A DNA stretch of 64,000 bases from Blastococcus sp. MG754426 (GTDB lineage Bacteria; Actinomycetota; Actinomycetes; Mycobacteriales; Geodermatophilaceae), in NCBI RefSeq assembly GCF_021699055.1, contig NZ_SSXC01000033.1:1-64000 (forward strand). Reading direction: 5' to 3'. Below the pieces are notes generated by a model, which did not search any database, had not been told where the DNA came from, and saw only the letters and a list, made by a program, of their open reading frames with translations. A program made the translations under genes and the position numbers. Numbering within the stretch: the first letter of the stretch is position 1; the number at the start of each line of letters is the position of its first letter. Shown in pieces: positions 1 through 8,395 of the stretch.

Positions 1-255
1 CCGCCGTCCCGTCCGGCCCCGCCGTCCCGTCCGGCCGCGGCGGCCCGACCGGCGGCCCCCGGGGAGCCCGGCGAGGGGCGGCACTGCTGGGTGCACGACC
101 CCCCGGAGGCGCCCGGCACCTGGCCGGGGCTGCTCGTGGAGTGGCGCCAGCGCGACGGCGCCTGGCAGGGCCGGGTCACCTACGCGGTGAGCCGGCCGCA
201 CGGGCCGGCGCTCGTCGAGGCGTGGCTGCCGGCCGCCCGGCTGGAGCCGCGGTGA
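1..255 (+). CDS. Hypothetical protein, C-terminal part only
   Basis: The reading frame is open from the first base of the window to a TGA at 253-255, so the 5' end is missing. The 84 visible residues begin with a Pro/Ala/Arg-rich low-complexity stretch of about 26 residues that contains a short repeated PPSRPA unit. A compact C-terminal segment follows, with Cys, several Trp and the pieces CWVHDPP and WPGLLVEWRQ. This layout resembles small uncharacterised actinobacterial proteins that carry a disordered linker before a short folded tail. No catalytic motif is visible, and I cannot assign a function. It is followed 80 bases later by another small hypothetical gene on the same strand. Confidence 0.6.
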   Translation, partial: PPSRPAPPSRPAAAARPAAPGEPGEGRHCWVHDPPEAPGTWPGLLVEWRQRDGAWQGRVTYAVSRPHGPALVEAWLPAARLEPR

Positions 256-335
256 GCACCGTCGCCGGTTAGCGGCGCGCGGTCGCGGCTATGGCTCTCC
301 CCGACCGCACCGCCGATCGACCGGAGGACGCCACG

Positions 336-536
336 ATGACCGGCCCCCAGGACACCCCGAACCTCGACGACGTCATGGAGCCGCAGGAGCACCCCACCCG
401 CGACCGGACCCAGCACGCCAAGGACCCGCACCCCAGCGACGAGGTGCTCGAGCACCGCACCGAGCAGGAGCGGCAGGCGGTGGGGTCGGACGACGCCGAC
501 CCGGCGGGCGCCGACCTGCACTCGGCCACCGACTGA
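336..536 (+). CDS. Small acidic hypothetical protein (66 aa)
   Basis: An ATG at 336 is preceded at a good distance by a GGAGGA ribosome binding site (323-328). I therefore prefer it to the ATG at 291, which has no such site. The product is very hydrophilic and rich in Asp, Glu, His and Pro, without hydrophobic segments, and is probably intrinsically disordered. It ends in a TGA at 534-536, eight bases before the next gene begins. Small acidic proteins of this kind are common in high-GC actinobacteria and are mostly of unknown role. The strong ribosome binding site and the fit between its neighbours are the only support for it being a real gene. Confidence 0.5.
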   Translation: MTGPQDTPNLDDVMEPQEHPTRDRTQHAKDPHPSDEVLEHRTEQERQAVGSDDADPAGADLHSATD

Positions 537-544
537 CCCGGCGC

Positions 545-1003
545 GTGCACCGGCCGGCGGCGCCGGCGCGGCTGCGGGCCGCCGACGTCGCCGGCTGGCT
601 GCTCAAGAGCGCGCGGCCACCGCCGGCCCTCGACGCCGGCTGGCTGCCCGGCACCGCCCGGGAGCTGGCGCGCTGCGTGCGCCGCAGCTACCGGCTCGAC
701 CTGGTCGCGGCCGGGCAGCCGGTCCTGCTGTGGGTGAGCGGGCGGGTGACGCCGGGCGTCCACGCGGTCGGCCGCGTCACCGGCCCGGTCGGCGAGACCG
801 CGGACGGCCCGGTCGTCCCGGTCCGCCTGCTCCGCCTGGACGCACCGGTCGGCCGGGCCGAGCTGCGCGCCGACCCGGCCTTCGCCGACGCCGAGGTGCT
901 GCGCATGCCGGCCGGCAGCAACCCCTCCTGGCTGTCCGCCGCGCAGCTGTCCGCCGTCCTGGACCGGATCGCTCCGGGGCAGCTGGGACGATGGCTGCCG
1001 TGA
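545..1003 (+). CDS. EVE/PUA-like domain protein
   Basis: This GTG-initiated gene encodes 152 residues. The pattern looks like a small EVE (PUA-like) domain. Near residue 15 there is a W-L-L-K segment. In the middle, PVLLWVSGRV is followed by GVHAVGRV, as in the strand that places a small-molecule or nucleic-acid ligand. Near the end comes LRMPAGSNPSWL, which resembles the family's closing motif. EVE domains bind modified bases in DNA or RNA in characterised cases. Whether this one does is inference, because the family was recognised by eye only. Its stop codon lies inside the start region of the following membrane protein gene, so the two are probably cotranscribed. Confidence 0.5.
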   Translation: MHRPAAPARLRAADVAGWLLKSARPPPALDAGWLPGTARELARCVRRSYRLDLVAAGQPVLLWVSGRVTPGVHAVGRVTGPVGETADGPVVPVRLLRLDAPVGRAELRADPAFADAEVLRMPAGSNPSWLSAAQLSAVLDRIAPGQLGRWLP

Positions 1004-1782
1004 CTCCGAACCGCCTCCGCTGGGGTGCGCTGCTGTGGGTGCTGACGCTCCAGTTCTTCGTCGTCGAGGCCGTGGCCCAGGCCCGCTGGACCGGCCCCTA
1101 CTCGCGCGCCGACGAGGTCATCAGCGCCCTGGGCACGGCCGACTCCCCCGCCCGGCAGCTCATGAACGCCTCGTTCGTCGTCCAGGCGGCGCTGATCCTG
1201 GGTGGGGCGCTGCTGCTCCTGCCCGTGCTCCGCGGTGCTGCCGCGCGTGCGGTGCCGGCGCTGCTCGGCGCGGCCGCGCTGGGCGTGCTGCTGGTGGGCG
1301 TCTTCCCCACCGACGGCAACGGCACCGTGCACGCCGTCGGGGCCGTCCTCCACCTGGCCGGCGGCGCGCTCGGGCTGATCGCGCTCGCCTACGCCGTCCG
1401 GCCGATCTCCGAGGCGCTCGGCACCGTCGTGGTGCTGCTCGGGATCGTCGCCACAGCCGGCACGGTCTTCTTCCTCACCGGGGTCACCCGGTACCTCGGG
1501 GAGGGCGGCATGGAGCGCGCCGCGGCCTACCCGCTGCCGATCGCCCTGGCGCTCAGCGGCGCCGTCCTGTGGTGGCTCGGGCGCGGCGGTGACCTCGCGG
1601 CCGTGGAGTCGTCCCGGCGCGCCGAGCGCGAGCACGAGCGGGCACGGCTGGCCGAGCAGGCCCGGGCGCGCGATGCCGCGCTGGAGTCCGCCGTCGGCGG
1701 CGACCGCCGTACCGGCGCGGACGACGAGGACCCGGGCACCGACCCCGAGGACCCCTGGGCCCCGCCGCGCCAGCGCGGCTGA
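991..1782 (+). CDS. DUF998-type integral membrane protein
   Basis: The 263-residue product has six evident hydrophobic segments at about residues 10-28, 55-75, 83-102, 110-133, 140-162 and 175-193. It resembles the DUF998 family, whose members contain a conserved loop with the pattern FPTDGNGTVH after the third helix, seen here. After the last helix comes a charged tail of about 70 residues. That tail has a short Arg/Glu/Ala-rich stretch that could form a helix, followed by an acidic Pro-rich end. The start could instead be the GTG at 1000, which would give a four-base GTGA overlap with the preceding EVE-like gene. The biochemical role of DUF998 is not established. Confidence 0.7.
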   Translation: MAAVTPNRLRWGALLWVLTLQFFVVEAVAQARWTGPYSRADEVISALGTADSPARQLMNASFVVQAALILGGALLLLPVLRGAAARAVPALLGAAALGVLLVGVFPTDGNGTVHAVGAVLHLAGGALGLIALAYAVRPISEALGTVVVLLGIVATAGTVFFLTGVTRYLGEGGMERAAAYPLPIALALSGAVLWWLGRGGDLAAVESSRRAEREHERARLAEQARARDAALESAVGGDRRTGADDEDPGTDPEDPWAPPRQRG

Positions 1783-1794
1783 GCCGTCCGGTGG

Positions 1795-2820
1795 TCAGCC
1801 CGCGGGCTCGAAGCGCAGGACGTCGCGCACCGGGCGCCGGCCGCTGACCGCCGGCGCCGGGTCGCCGGGCTCGGCCGGGCGCGGGTAGCCCAGCCGCAGC
1901 AGCATCTGCGGGTGGCCGACCAGTGACAACCGCGCCTGCATGCGCACCCGGGTCGCCGGCCAGTCCAGCGCCTGGGTCAGCGGTGAGGCCACCAGACCGG
2001 CCGCGGTGACCCGGAGCAGCAGGTGGCCCAGCGCCCGGCCGGCCCGCAGCCAGTCGGCGCGGTCGTCGCCGTCGGTGCCCATGAGGACGACGGCCGGCCG
2101 CTCCACCGCCGGCGGCGGGGCGTCGGGGTCGCCGCCGGCCCGGAACGGTTGCTGCTCGCGCTGCCCCACGACGAAGTCGCGGATCAGCCAGTTGGACGCC
2201 CGCTCGTGCGGGTCCCCGCTGGGCACCGCGTTCACCGGCACCCCGTCCTGGGCGGCCGGATCGGTGCGCAGCCACCGCTCCAGCTCGGCGAGGTAGGCGG
2301 GATCTCCCTGCTCCATCTCCTCGGCCCGGGAGATGAGGAACACCGTGGCGACCTCCTCCTCGGAGCGCGTGATGGGCTTGAGCCACACCCCTGACGCCCC
2401 GGCCTCCCGCTGGAGGCGGTCCAGCAGGTCGCCGGGCACGGCGCGCGGCTCGAACGGCGCCCGCACCGTGTGCCGCTCGGGGATCGCCGCGGCCAGCACA
2501 CGATCGTCGTCGGTGGGCTCCACGGCCCCGGCGAGCCGGACCGTCGCCAGGTGGTCCACGTCCCCGGCGTCGGGGAGCAGCGCCACCTCGGTGCCGTGGC
2601 CGGCAGCGGCCAGGGCGGCGACGGCGAACTCGAGCAGCGCGCCGCAGCTGATCACCTGCTGACGGCCGGTCGGGTCGAGGACCGGCAGTGCGCGGTCCCG
2701 GTCCAGGTGCAGCTCCAGCCGGTCGGGCCAGGCGGCCAACCGCCACGGCTGCGTGTTGTGGATCGACGGCGCCCGCGTCGCGGCTGCGACCACCTGCGCC
2801 CAGTCCTGTTCCTCCACCAC
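1795..2820 (-). CDS. Acg-family FMN-binding nitroreductase-like protein
   Basis: The 341-residue product starts with GTG and contains RAPSIHNTQPWRL near residue 17, the signature of nitroreductase-fold proteins of the Acg type. Mycobacterium tuberculosis Acg (Rv2032) is a DosR-regulated homologue that binds FMN but lacks ordinary nitroreductase activity. The remainder matches the double-length Acg architecture, including an LGHLLLRVTAAGL segment near residue 265. The gene is convergent with the DUF998 gene, with only 12 bases between them. It is likely a cytoplasmic flavin-binding stress protein, but the actual reaction is unknown. The family call is firm. A role in hypoxia or dormancy would be an inference from mycobacteria. 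Confidence 0.8.
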   Translation of the reverse strand: MVEEQDWAQVVAAATRAPSIHNTQPWRLAAWPDRLELHLDRDRALPVLDPTGRQQVISCGALLEFAVAALAAAGHGTEVALLPDAGDVDHLATVRLAGAVEPTDDDRVLAAAIPERHTVRAPFEPRAVPGDLLDRLQREAGASGVWLKPITRSEEEVATVFLISRAEEMEQGDPAYLAELERWLRTDPAAQDGVPVNAVPSGDPHERASNWLIRDFVVGQREQQPFRAGGDPDAPPPAVERPAVVLMGTDGDDRADWLRAGRALGHLLLRVTAAGLVASPLTQALDWPATRVRMQARLSLVGHPQMLLRLGYPRPAEPGDPAPAVSGRRPVRDVLRFEPAG

Positions 2821-2890
2821 GGACCTCCCGGCCGGTCTCGACGGCGGACCACCGGCGGTGGCCCCGGTGCGTGCCTACCCCATGGTCGCG

Positions 2891-2929
2891 CCGCGGTGCA
2901 CACCCGGTCGCCGCCGGGGTGCACCGCGG
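2891..2929 (-). terminator. Terminator hairpin after the EamA transporter gene
   Basis: Two arms pair over about 16 bp. CCGCGGTGCAC at 2891-2901 and CCCGG at 2903-2907 face CCGGG and GTGCACCGCGG at 2914-2929, with a single bulged A at 2902 and a 6-base loop. It lies 13 bases past the transporter stop codon. There is no T-run, as is usual in this genome. The remaining intergenic bases up to 2942 show nothing else. Confidence 0.6.
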
Positions 2930-2942
2930 GCCCGTCGCGGGC

Positions 2943-3878
2943 CTACCGCGGGTCGAGCGCCCCCGCCCGGGCGACGGGCGGACCGGCGGGCGGCACGAGC
3001 GCCGGCCGCGACCGCCGTCGGGACACCGCGACACCGACGAGGCACACCAGGCCACCGGCCACCGCCAGGGGTGGCGGCGCCTCGCCCAGCAGCAGCCAGC
3101 CGAGCAGGACGACCAGCGGCGGCACCAGGTAGGTGGTGACCCCCAGGCGTCCGGCGTCGGTGCGCGACAGCGCGTAGGCCCAGGTGGTGAACGCCAGCGC
3201 GGTGGGGACGACGCCGAGGTACACCAGGCCTGCCACCGACCCCGCCGGCGCGGCGCCCAGGTCGGCGACCAGCACGCCGGCCCAGGGCAGGCAGGCGACC
3301 GCGCCGATCGCGCAGGCCGTGAAGGTGACCTGCAGCCCGGGCAGCCGGCGCAGCAGCGGCTTCTGCGCCACCACGCCCACCGCGTAGGTGACCGCCGCCA
3401 CCACGCAGAGCACGACGCCGGTCAGGTCCGCCTCCGCGCCGCGCGTCGCCAGCCCGATCAGCAGCACGCCCGCGAACGCCACGGCCAGCCCGGCGACCAG
3501 CCACCGCGGGAAGCCCTCGCCCAGCAGCAGCCCGGCGAGCACCGCGATCAGCAGCGGCCCGATGTTGACCAGCATCGCCGTCGTCCCGGCGTCGAGGTGC
3601 TGCTCGGCGGCGTTCAGGGCGAGGTTGTAGACGGCGAACCAGCCGAGGCCGCAGACGGCCAGCAGCCGCCACTCACCGGCCGTCGGGCGCACCCAGCCGC
3701 GGCGGGCGAGGAGCAGGCCCAGCACCAGCGCGCCGACCAGCAGGCGGCCGAGCGCCAGCGCGCCGGGCGAGAGGTCCTCGCCGACCGCGCGGATGCCCAC
3801 GAAGGCCGATGCCCAGGCGAGCACGGTGACGGCGACGGCGAGCAGCGTGCGGCCGTCCGGAGGTGCGGGGGTGGTCAC
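2943..3878 (-). CDS. EamA/DMT-superfamily transporter
   Basis: The chosen start is the GTG at 3878, which opens directly into a first hydrophobic helix after about ten residues. The 311-residue product has ten predicted membrane helices arranged as two EamA repeats of five. The second repeat begins around residue 145 with a TGVVLCVVAAVTYAVG segment. The pattern is that of drug/metabolite transporters, which export amino acids, nucleobases or small metabolites. Substrate cannot be deduced from sequence. A loop near residue 95 carries a conserved Gly-Arg motif typical of the family end of helix three. The C-terminal 25 residues are Arg/Pro rich and cytoplasmic. No operon partner is apparent. 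Confidence 0.85.
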   Translation of the reverse strand: MTTPAPPDGRTLLAVAVTVLAWASAFVGIRAVGEDLSPGALALGRLLVGALVLGLLLARRGWVRPTAGEWRLLAVCGLGWFAVYNLALNAAEQHLDAGTTAMLVNIGPLLIAVLAGLLLGEGFPRWLVAGLAVAFAGVLLIGLATRGAEADLTGVVLCVVAAVTYAVGVVAQKPLLRRLPGLQVTFTACAIGAVACLPWAGVLVADLGAAPAGSVAGLVYLGVVPTALAFTTWAYALSRTDAGRLGVTTYLVPPLVVLLGWLLLGEAPPPLAVAGGLVCLVGVAVSRRRSRPALVPPAGPPVARAGALDPR

Positions 3879-3990
3879 GCCCCGGACCCTAGGGGCGCCC
3901 ACCGGCACGGCTCCGGCGGTTTCCGGCCGTGGCACGCGGCTGGCGCCCGCGGCGCGGAAGGGGGCAGGAACGCTGCGGTCCGCGGCGTCC

Positions 3991-4737
3991 TCAGCCGTGC
4001 AGGTGCTCCGCCCAGGTGCGGTGCCCGCGCGCGCCGCCCGCAGGCACCGCGGCGCCGTCCCGCAGCGCGGCGCCGAGCCGGCCCGGCACGGGGGTGGCGA
4101 TGACCCGGGCGCCCGGCGCGCGCACGGCCGCCCACGCCCGCGCCAGGTCGGCCACCGAGTGCTCCTCGGGGCCACCCAGCTCCACCACGCCGCCCGACGG
4201 CGCCGCGCCCGCCACCCCGACCAGGTGGGCGGCGGCGTCGGCGACGTCGACCGGCTGCACCCGCCAGCCCATGGGCACCGGCAGCAGGGGCCCGCGGCGC
4301 GCGGTGCCGAGCAGCTCGTCGACGAAGCCGTGGAACTGGGTGATCCGCACCAGCGTGACCGGCAGCCCCGACGCCAGCAGCACCTGCTCGGCCGAGTACT
4401 TCGCGCGGTAGTAGGACAGGGGCACCCGGTCCACCCCGACGATCGAGACGAAGACCAGGTGCGGCGGGCGCGACCGGTCGACGGCCTCCACCAGCCGCCG
4501 GGTGCCGGCGACGTCGACCTCCCACGGGTTGCCCCGCGGGTCGCTGGCGGCGTGCACCACCACCTCAGCGCCCGCCACCGCCTGCGCCAGGTCCCGCCCG
4601 GTCGCGAGGTCCCCCCGCACCCCGCCGGGACCGGTGCCCCGGCGCGACATCGACCGCACCTGGTGCCCGGCGTCGCGCAACCGCGGGACCAGCTCCTGCC
4701 CGAGGCGGCCGGTGCCGCCGGTGACCAGTACGTCCAC
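3991..4737 (-). CDS. Atypical SDR, NAD(P)H-binding epimerase-like protein
   Basis: The 248-residue product begins, from the GTG at 4737, with VDVLVTGGTGRLGQELV. This is a Rossmann dinucleotide-binding motif TGGTGxxG right at the N terminus. There is a YYRAKYSAEQVL segment near residue 115 with the family Tyr and Lys, and PVTLVRITQFHGFVDELL follows. That arrangement matches the NmrA/YwnB-like atypical short-chain dehydrogenases, which include flavin reductases and regulatory NAD(P) sensors. The substrate is unknown. It is divergent from the HTH-MurA fusion gene, with 76 bases between the starts. The palindromic operator there could therefore influence both genes. Most likely cytoplasmic. Confidence 0.8.
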   Translation of the reverse strand: MDVLVTGGTGRLGQELVPRLRDAGHQVRSMSRRGTGPGGVRGDLATGRDLAQAVAGAEVVVHAASDPRGNPWEVDVAGTRRLVEAVDRSRPPHLVFVSIVGVDRVPLSYYRAKYSAEQVLLASGLPVTLVRITQFHGFVDELLGTARRGPLLPVPMGWRVQPVDVADAAAHLVGVAGAAPSGGVVELGGPEEHSVADLARAWAAVRAPGARVIATPVPGRLGAALRDGAAVPAGGARGHRTWAEHLHG

Positions 4738-4786
4738 GCGTGCAGTGTGCCGGTCCCCCGCGCCGCCCCGGCGTCGCACCGCCGTC

Positions 4787-4807
4787 ATCTCAGATACGAG
4801 ATAACGT
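4787..4807 (+). promoter_or_regulatory. Palindromic operator and -10 element of the HTH-MurA fusion gene
   Basis: ATCTCAGATACGAGAT at 4787-4802 is an inverted repeat (ATCTC and GAGAT, 6-base spacer). It abuts a TAACGT -10 element at 4802-4807, and the GTG start of the fusion gene follows six bases later at 4814. That spacing implies a leaderless transcript beginning at or near the GTG. The short AT-rich palindrome stands out from the GC-rich surroundings and would occlude the promoter core when bound. The likely ligand is the HTH domain encoded immediately downstream. This is inference from position. Confidence 0.55.
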
Positions 4808-4813
4808 GGCCCG

Positions 4814-6358
4814 GTGACGCTCACCGACCAGCCCGCCGACGAGGCCGTCCGGCGGATCGGCGCCCTCGTCCGCGACGCCCGCCGCCACCGCGGCCTCACC
4901 CAGCAGCAGCTCGCCGAGCGGCTGGGCACCAGCCAGAGCGCCGTCGCGCGCATCGAGCAGGGCAGCCAGAACCTCACGCTGGAGTTCCTCGGTCGGCTCT
5001 CCGCGGCGCTCGACAGCGAGCTGATCCGGCTCGGCCCGGCCGGCCCGGCGCACCTCCGCGTCACCGGCGGCCACCCGCTGCGTGGCCGGGTCGCGGTCAA
5101 GTCCTCCAAGAACGCCGCCGTCGCGCTGCTGTGCGCCTCGCTGCTCAACCGGGGCCGCACGACCCTGCGCAACGTCTCCCGGATCGTCGAGGTCGAGCGC
5201 ATCCTCGACGTGCTGCGCTCCATCGGCGTCTCCGCCACCTGGGACGAGCACGGGCACGACCTCACCCTCGTCGTCCCCGACGAGCTCGACCTCGAGGGCA
5301 TCGACGCCGACGCCGCGCGGCGCACCCGCAGCATCATCATGTTCCTGGGGCCGTTGCTGCACCGGGCCCGCTCGTTCCGGCTGCCGTACGCGGGCGGGTG
5401 CGACCTGGGCACCCGCACGGTGCAGCCGCACATGATCGCGCTGCGCCCGTTCGGCCTCTCCGTCGAGGCGCACGCCGGGGAGTACCAGGCCGGCGTGGAC
5501 GGGCCGGCCGCCGCCGACCGCACCATCGTGCTGACCGAGCGCGGGGACACCGTCACCGAGAACGCGCTGCTGGCCGCGGCCCGGACCGACGGCACCACGA
5601 CCATCCGCAACGCCAGCTCCAACTACATGGTCCAGGACCTCTGCCTCTACCTGGAGCTGCTGGGCGTCGGCATCGAGGGCATGGGCTCGACCACGCTGGT
5701 GGTCCGCGGGCGGCCGGTGCTCGACGCGGACGTCGACTACACGATCAGCGAGGACCCGGTCGAGGCGATGAGCCTGCTGACCGCCGGGATCGTCACCGGC
5801 TCGGAGCTGACGGTGGCCCGGGCGCCGGTGGACTTCCTCGAGGTGGAGCTCGCCGTCCTCGCGGAGATGGGGCTGCGCTACGAGCTCTCCGCCGAGTACC
5901 TGGCCGACAACGGGCACACCCGGCTGGCCGACATCACCATCCACCCGTCGGAGCTGCAGGCACCCCTGGACAAGGTGCACCCGATGCCGTTCCCGGGCCT
6001 GAACATCGACAACCTGCCGTTCTTCGCGGTGATCGCCGCGCAGGCGCAGGGGTCGACGCTCATCCACGACTGGGTCTACGACAACCGGGCGATCCACCTC
6101 TCCGACCTCACCCGGCTGGGCGCCGACGTCCGCCTGCTCGACCCGCACCGCGTGCTCGTCACCGGCCCCACCCGCTGGCGGGCCGCCGAGGTGGTCTGCC
6201 CACCGGCGCTGCGCCCGGCCGTGTGCATCCTGCTGGCCATGCTGGCGGCCAAGGGCACCTCGGTCCTGCGTAACGTCGACATCATCGCCCGGGGGTACGA
6301 GCAGCTCTACGAGCGCCTGGTCGAGATGGGCGCCGAGATCGAGGTCTTCCGCGACTGA
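4814..6358 (+). CDS. XRE-type HTH domain fused to UDP-N-acetylglucosamine 1-carboxyvinyltransferase (MurA-like)
   Basis: The 514-residue product has two parts. Residues about 13-70 are a Cro/C1-type helix-turn-helix with LTQQQLAERLGTSQSAVARIEQG. Residues about 80-514 are an EPSP-synthase/MurA fold beginning with GRVAVKSSKNAAV, which carries the MurA Lys-Asn substrate motif. The reactive cysteine of MurA is retained as Cys196 in AGGCDLGTR. Ordinary MurA performs the first committed step of peptidoglycan synthesis, adding enolpyruvate to UDP-GlcNAc, and has no DNA-binding domain. Similar fusions occur in actinobacteria. This one may both transfer enolpyruvate and regulate its own promoter, or may act as a cell-wall precursor sensor. 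A separate housekeeping murA would be expected elsewhere. Confidence 0.85.
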   Translation: MTLTDQPADEAVRRIGALVRDARRHRGLTQQQLAERLGTSQSAVARIEQGSQNLTLEFLGRLSAALDSELIRLGPAGPAHLRVTGGHPLRGRVAVKSSKNAAVALLCASLLNRGRTTLRNVSRIVEVERILDVLRSIGVSATWDEHGHDLTLVVPDELDLEGIDADAARRTRSIIMFLGPLLHRARSFRLPYAGGCDLGTRTVQPHMIALRPFGLSVEAHAGEYQAGVDGPAAADRTIVLTERGDTVTENALLAAARTDGTTTIRNASSNYMVQDLCLYLELLGVGIEGMGSTTLVVRGRPVLDADVDYTISEDPVEAMSLLTAGIVTGSELTVARAPVDFLEVELAVLAEMGLRYELSAEYLADNGHTRLADITIHPSELQAPLDKVHPMPFPGLNIDNLPFFAVIAAQAQGSTLIHDWVYDNRAIHLSDLTRLGADVRLLDPHRVLVTGPTRWRAAEVVCPPALRPAVCILLAMLAAKGTSVLRNVDIIARGYEQLYERLVEMGAEIEVFRD

Positions 6359-6359
6359 C

Positions 6360-6420
6360 GAAGGGCCCCGTCCTCCTCACCGCTCGCAGGCTCGCGGCGA
6401 GCCTCTGGACGGGGCCGTGC
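6360..6420 (+). repeat. 3' palindromic element, copy 1 (after the HTH-MurA gene)
   Basis: Immediately after the stop codon, GGCCCCGTCC at 6364-6373 pairs with GGACGGGGCC at 6407-6416. Inside the loop a second small stem forms from AGGCTCGC and GGCGAGCCT. It shares with the other copies the order GAAGGnCCCC, then CACCGCTCGC, then GGGGCCGT. It probably terminates transcription between this gene and the convergent PucR gene. Confidence 0.75.
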
Positions 6421-6457
6421 CGGGTGAGCCAGGCCCGCGCCCGGCCGGCCCCGCCCG

Positions 6458-8395
6458 TCAGAGCAGCGCGTCGAAGCCGTCGTCCGGCAGGCCGACGCCG
6501 CCGTCCAGCGGGGGCCGGGCGGGCTGGTCCAGGCCCCGCATGCGCGCGGCGTGCAGCGCCAGCAGGAGGTTCAGCCGCAGCGTCGGGTCGGTGGTGAACG
6601 ACCCGAGGATGCGCTCCAGCTTCCCGATCCGGTACCGCATCGTGTTGTAGTGGAAGTGCAGCCGCCGGGCCGACTCGGCCACGTTGAGGTTGGTCTCCAG
6701 CAGCACGCGCAGGGTCTCCCGGAGGTCGGCGGAGTCGGGGTCGACGGCGTCGGCCAGCGGGCCGAGCACCTCGTCGACGTAGGACCGCAGCTCGGTGCTG
6801 TCCGGGATCAGCGAGAGCAGCCGGAAGACGCCGAGCTGGTCGAAGTGGGTGACCGCCGACGCGCCGTGGATCTCCAGCCCCACGCCGAGGGCGCGCTGGG
6901 CCTGCCGGTGGGCCTCGGCGAGCTCGGAGAGCGATCCGGCGGGCCGGCCGATGCCGGTCCCCAGCACCCGGCCGACCCGGCGCAGCCGCCCGTTGACCCG
7001 GGAGCTCACCGCGGAGACCAGGGCCGAGAGCTCCTCCGGGGTGCGCCCGTCCAGCGGCAGCAGCGTCACGATCTCGGTGGCCAGCCCCGCCACCGCCGCG
7101 CCCGCGACCTCCGACTCCAGGGCCGCGCGCCAGCCGTCGGCCAGCCGGTCGAGGACGTCGAGGGCGCGGGTGGGATCCGCCGCGGCGTCGGCCATGGTCT
7201 CCGTCGCCGTCACCAGGACCGCGACCGGACCGTCGAGGCGCCAGCCGAAGGAACGGGTGTAGGCCAGGGTCCGCTCGGTGTGCCCGACCGCGCCGCCGAC
7301 CAGCCGGCGGACGAGGTCGCCCTGGAAGCGCAGCTCCACCGAGTGCACGGCCTGCAGGCGGATCACGGAGAGCGCGGCGATGACGGCGGCCCGCTCGAGG
7401 ACACCACCGGCGCCGAGCATCATCGCCCCGGTGCGGTGCACGGCGACCAGCCAGCCGTGCCGCTGCTCACCGGCCATGATCGGCGCCACGGCGTACTCGC
7501 CGACCCCGCCCGGGAGCTCGTGGTGACCCGGGACGAGCAGGATGCCGTCGGCGGGCGAGAGGTCGGCGTCCAGGTCGGCCGGCGTGACCACCGTCTGGTC
7601 GGCCCGGACGCCCGAGAGCCGCAGCGACGGCGCCATCGCGGCCAGCTCGTCGTCGGCCGCGGCGTCCAGGAGCCAGAGCCAGTCGCTGATCTCGGCCACG
7701 TCGTCGGCCGGGCCGGCGCTGGTGACGACCTCCCGGTCGGGTCCCAGGCCGAGGACGGCGGCGCCCTCGAGCATCACGGCCAGGCGCTGGGTCACCTCGG
7801 CCAGGCCGCCGCCGGTGAGCGCGACCTCGGTGAACTCGTCGTCCATGCGGGAGGAGAGCGCCAGGGCCTGACCCTGCTTGGCGACGACGGCGCCCAGGAC
7901 CCCGGAGACGATCTCGTCCAGCCGGGCCGCGGGCGGGAGGGCGAGCACCGGCAGTCCCCGGCGCCCGGCCTCGGCGAGCACCTCGGCCGGCAGCGGTGGC
8001 GGACCGTCCACGCGCCGGTAGGCCAGCGCCGCGGTGCCGACGGCGTCCAGCCGCTCGACCAGCGCCCGGCAGCTGACCGGGTCGGCGGGCGGCAGCCGGG
8101 CCCCCAGGACGACGAGGACGTCGGGGCCGGCGGCGGCCAGCGGGTCGGCGGGGTCGTCGACGACCATGTGGCGGATCACCCGGCCGAGCCCGGCCGCGCC
8201 GCCGGTGACGGAGGTCCCGGAGAGCACGGGCAGGGCGAGGGCGTCCTCGACGGTCAGCCCCATGCGCTGCTGCCAGCTCGCGCGCTCGTCGCGCCGGTCG
8301 GAGCGGGGCGACTCGGCGACCGCCCAGTTGCGACGGAACGGGGTGGTTCCATTACCGTGCGTGGACGACATGAGCGACGCATCACTCTGTGTCAC
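6458..8395 (-). CDS. PucR-family transcriptional regulator
   Basis: The start is placed at the GTG at 8395 because a GGAAGGGGA ribosome binding site lies seven bases upstream. An ATG at 8371 or the ATG at 8263 (just before GLTVEDALALPVL) are alternatives. The 645-residue product has an N-terminal PucR ligand-sensing region (from about residue 45), a long central GGDEF-like-fold linker region, and a C-terminal helix-turn-helix. That last part reads LRETLRVLLETNLNVAESA and then FHYNTMRYRIGKLE. This is the PucR/CdaR-type DNA-binding domain. PucR proteins control purine, allantoin or related nitrogen catabolism. The divergent neighbour is a DUF2877 gene, consistent with a nitrogen-catabolic target (inference). 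Convergent with the HTH-MurA gene. Confidence 0.9.
   Translation of the reverse strand: MTQSDASLMSSTHGNGTTPFRRNWAVAESPRSDRRDERASWQQRMGLTVEDALALPVLSGTSVTGGAAGLGRVIRHMVVDDPADPLAAAGPDVLVVLGARLPPADPVSCRALVERLDAVGTAALAYRRVDGPPPLPAEVLAEAGRRGLPVLALPPAARLDEIVSGVLGAVVAKQGQALALSSRMDDEFTEVALTGGGLAEVTQRLAVMLEGAAVLGLGPDREVVTSAGPADDVAEISDWLWLLDAAADDELAAMAPSLRLSGVRADQTVVTPADLDADLSPADGILLVPGHHELPGGVGEYAVAPIMAGEQRHGWLVAVHRTGAMMLGAGGVLERAAVIAALSVIRLQAVHSVELRFQGDLVRRLVGGAVGHTERTLAYTRSFGWRLDGPVAVLVTATETMADAAADPTRALDVLDRLADGWRAALESEVAGAAVAGLATEIVTLLPLDGRTPEELSALVSAVSSRVNGRLRRVGRVLGTGIGRPAGSLSELAEAHRQAQRALGVGLEIHGASAVTHFDQLGVFRLLSLIPDSTELRSYVDEVLGPLADAVDPDSADLRETLRVLLETNLNVAESARRLHFHYNTMRYRIGKLERILGSFTTDPTLRLNLLLALHAARMRGLDQPARPPLDGGVGLPDDGFDALL

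Noticed and set aside
730-990. An upstream extension of the DUF998 frame
   Set aside because: It overlaps the EVE-like gene in another frame and is Arg/Pro rich. The membrane protein starts naturally at 991 or 1000.
3793-6273. A long open frame (over 800 codons) crossing the transporter, reductase and MurA genes
   Set aside because: It is a third-position shadow frame, very rich in Arg, Pro and Ala, with no family motifs. The real genes on both strands explain the region.
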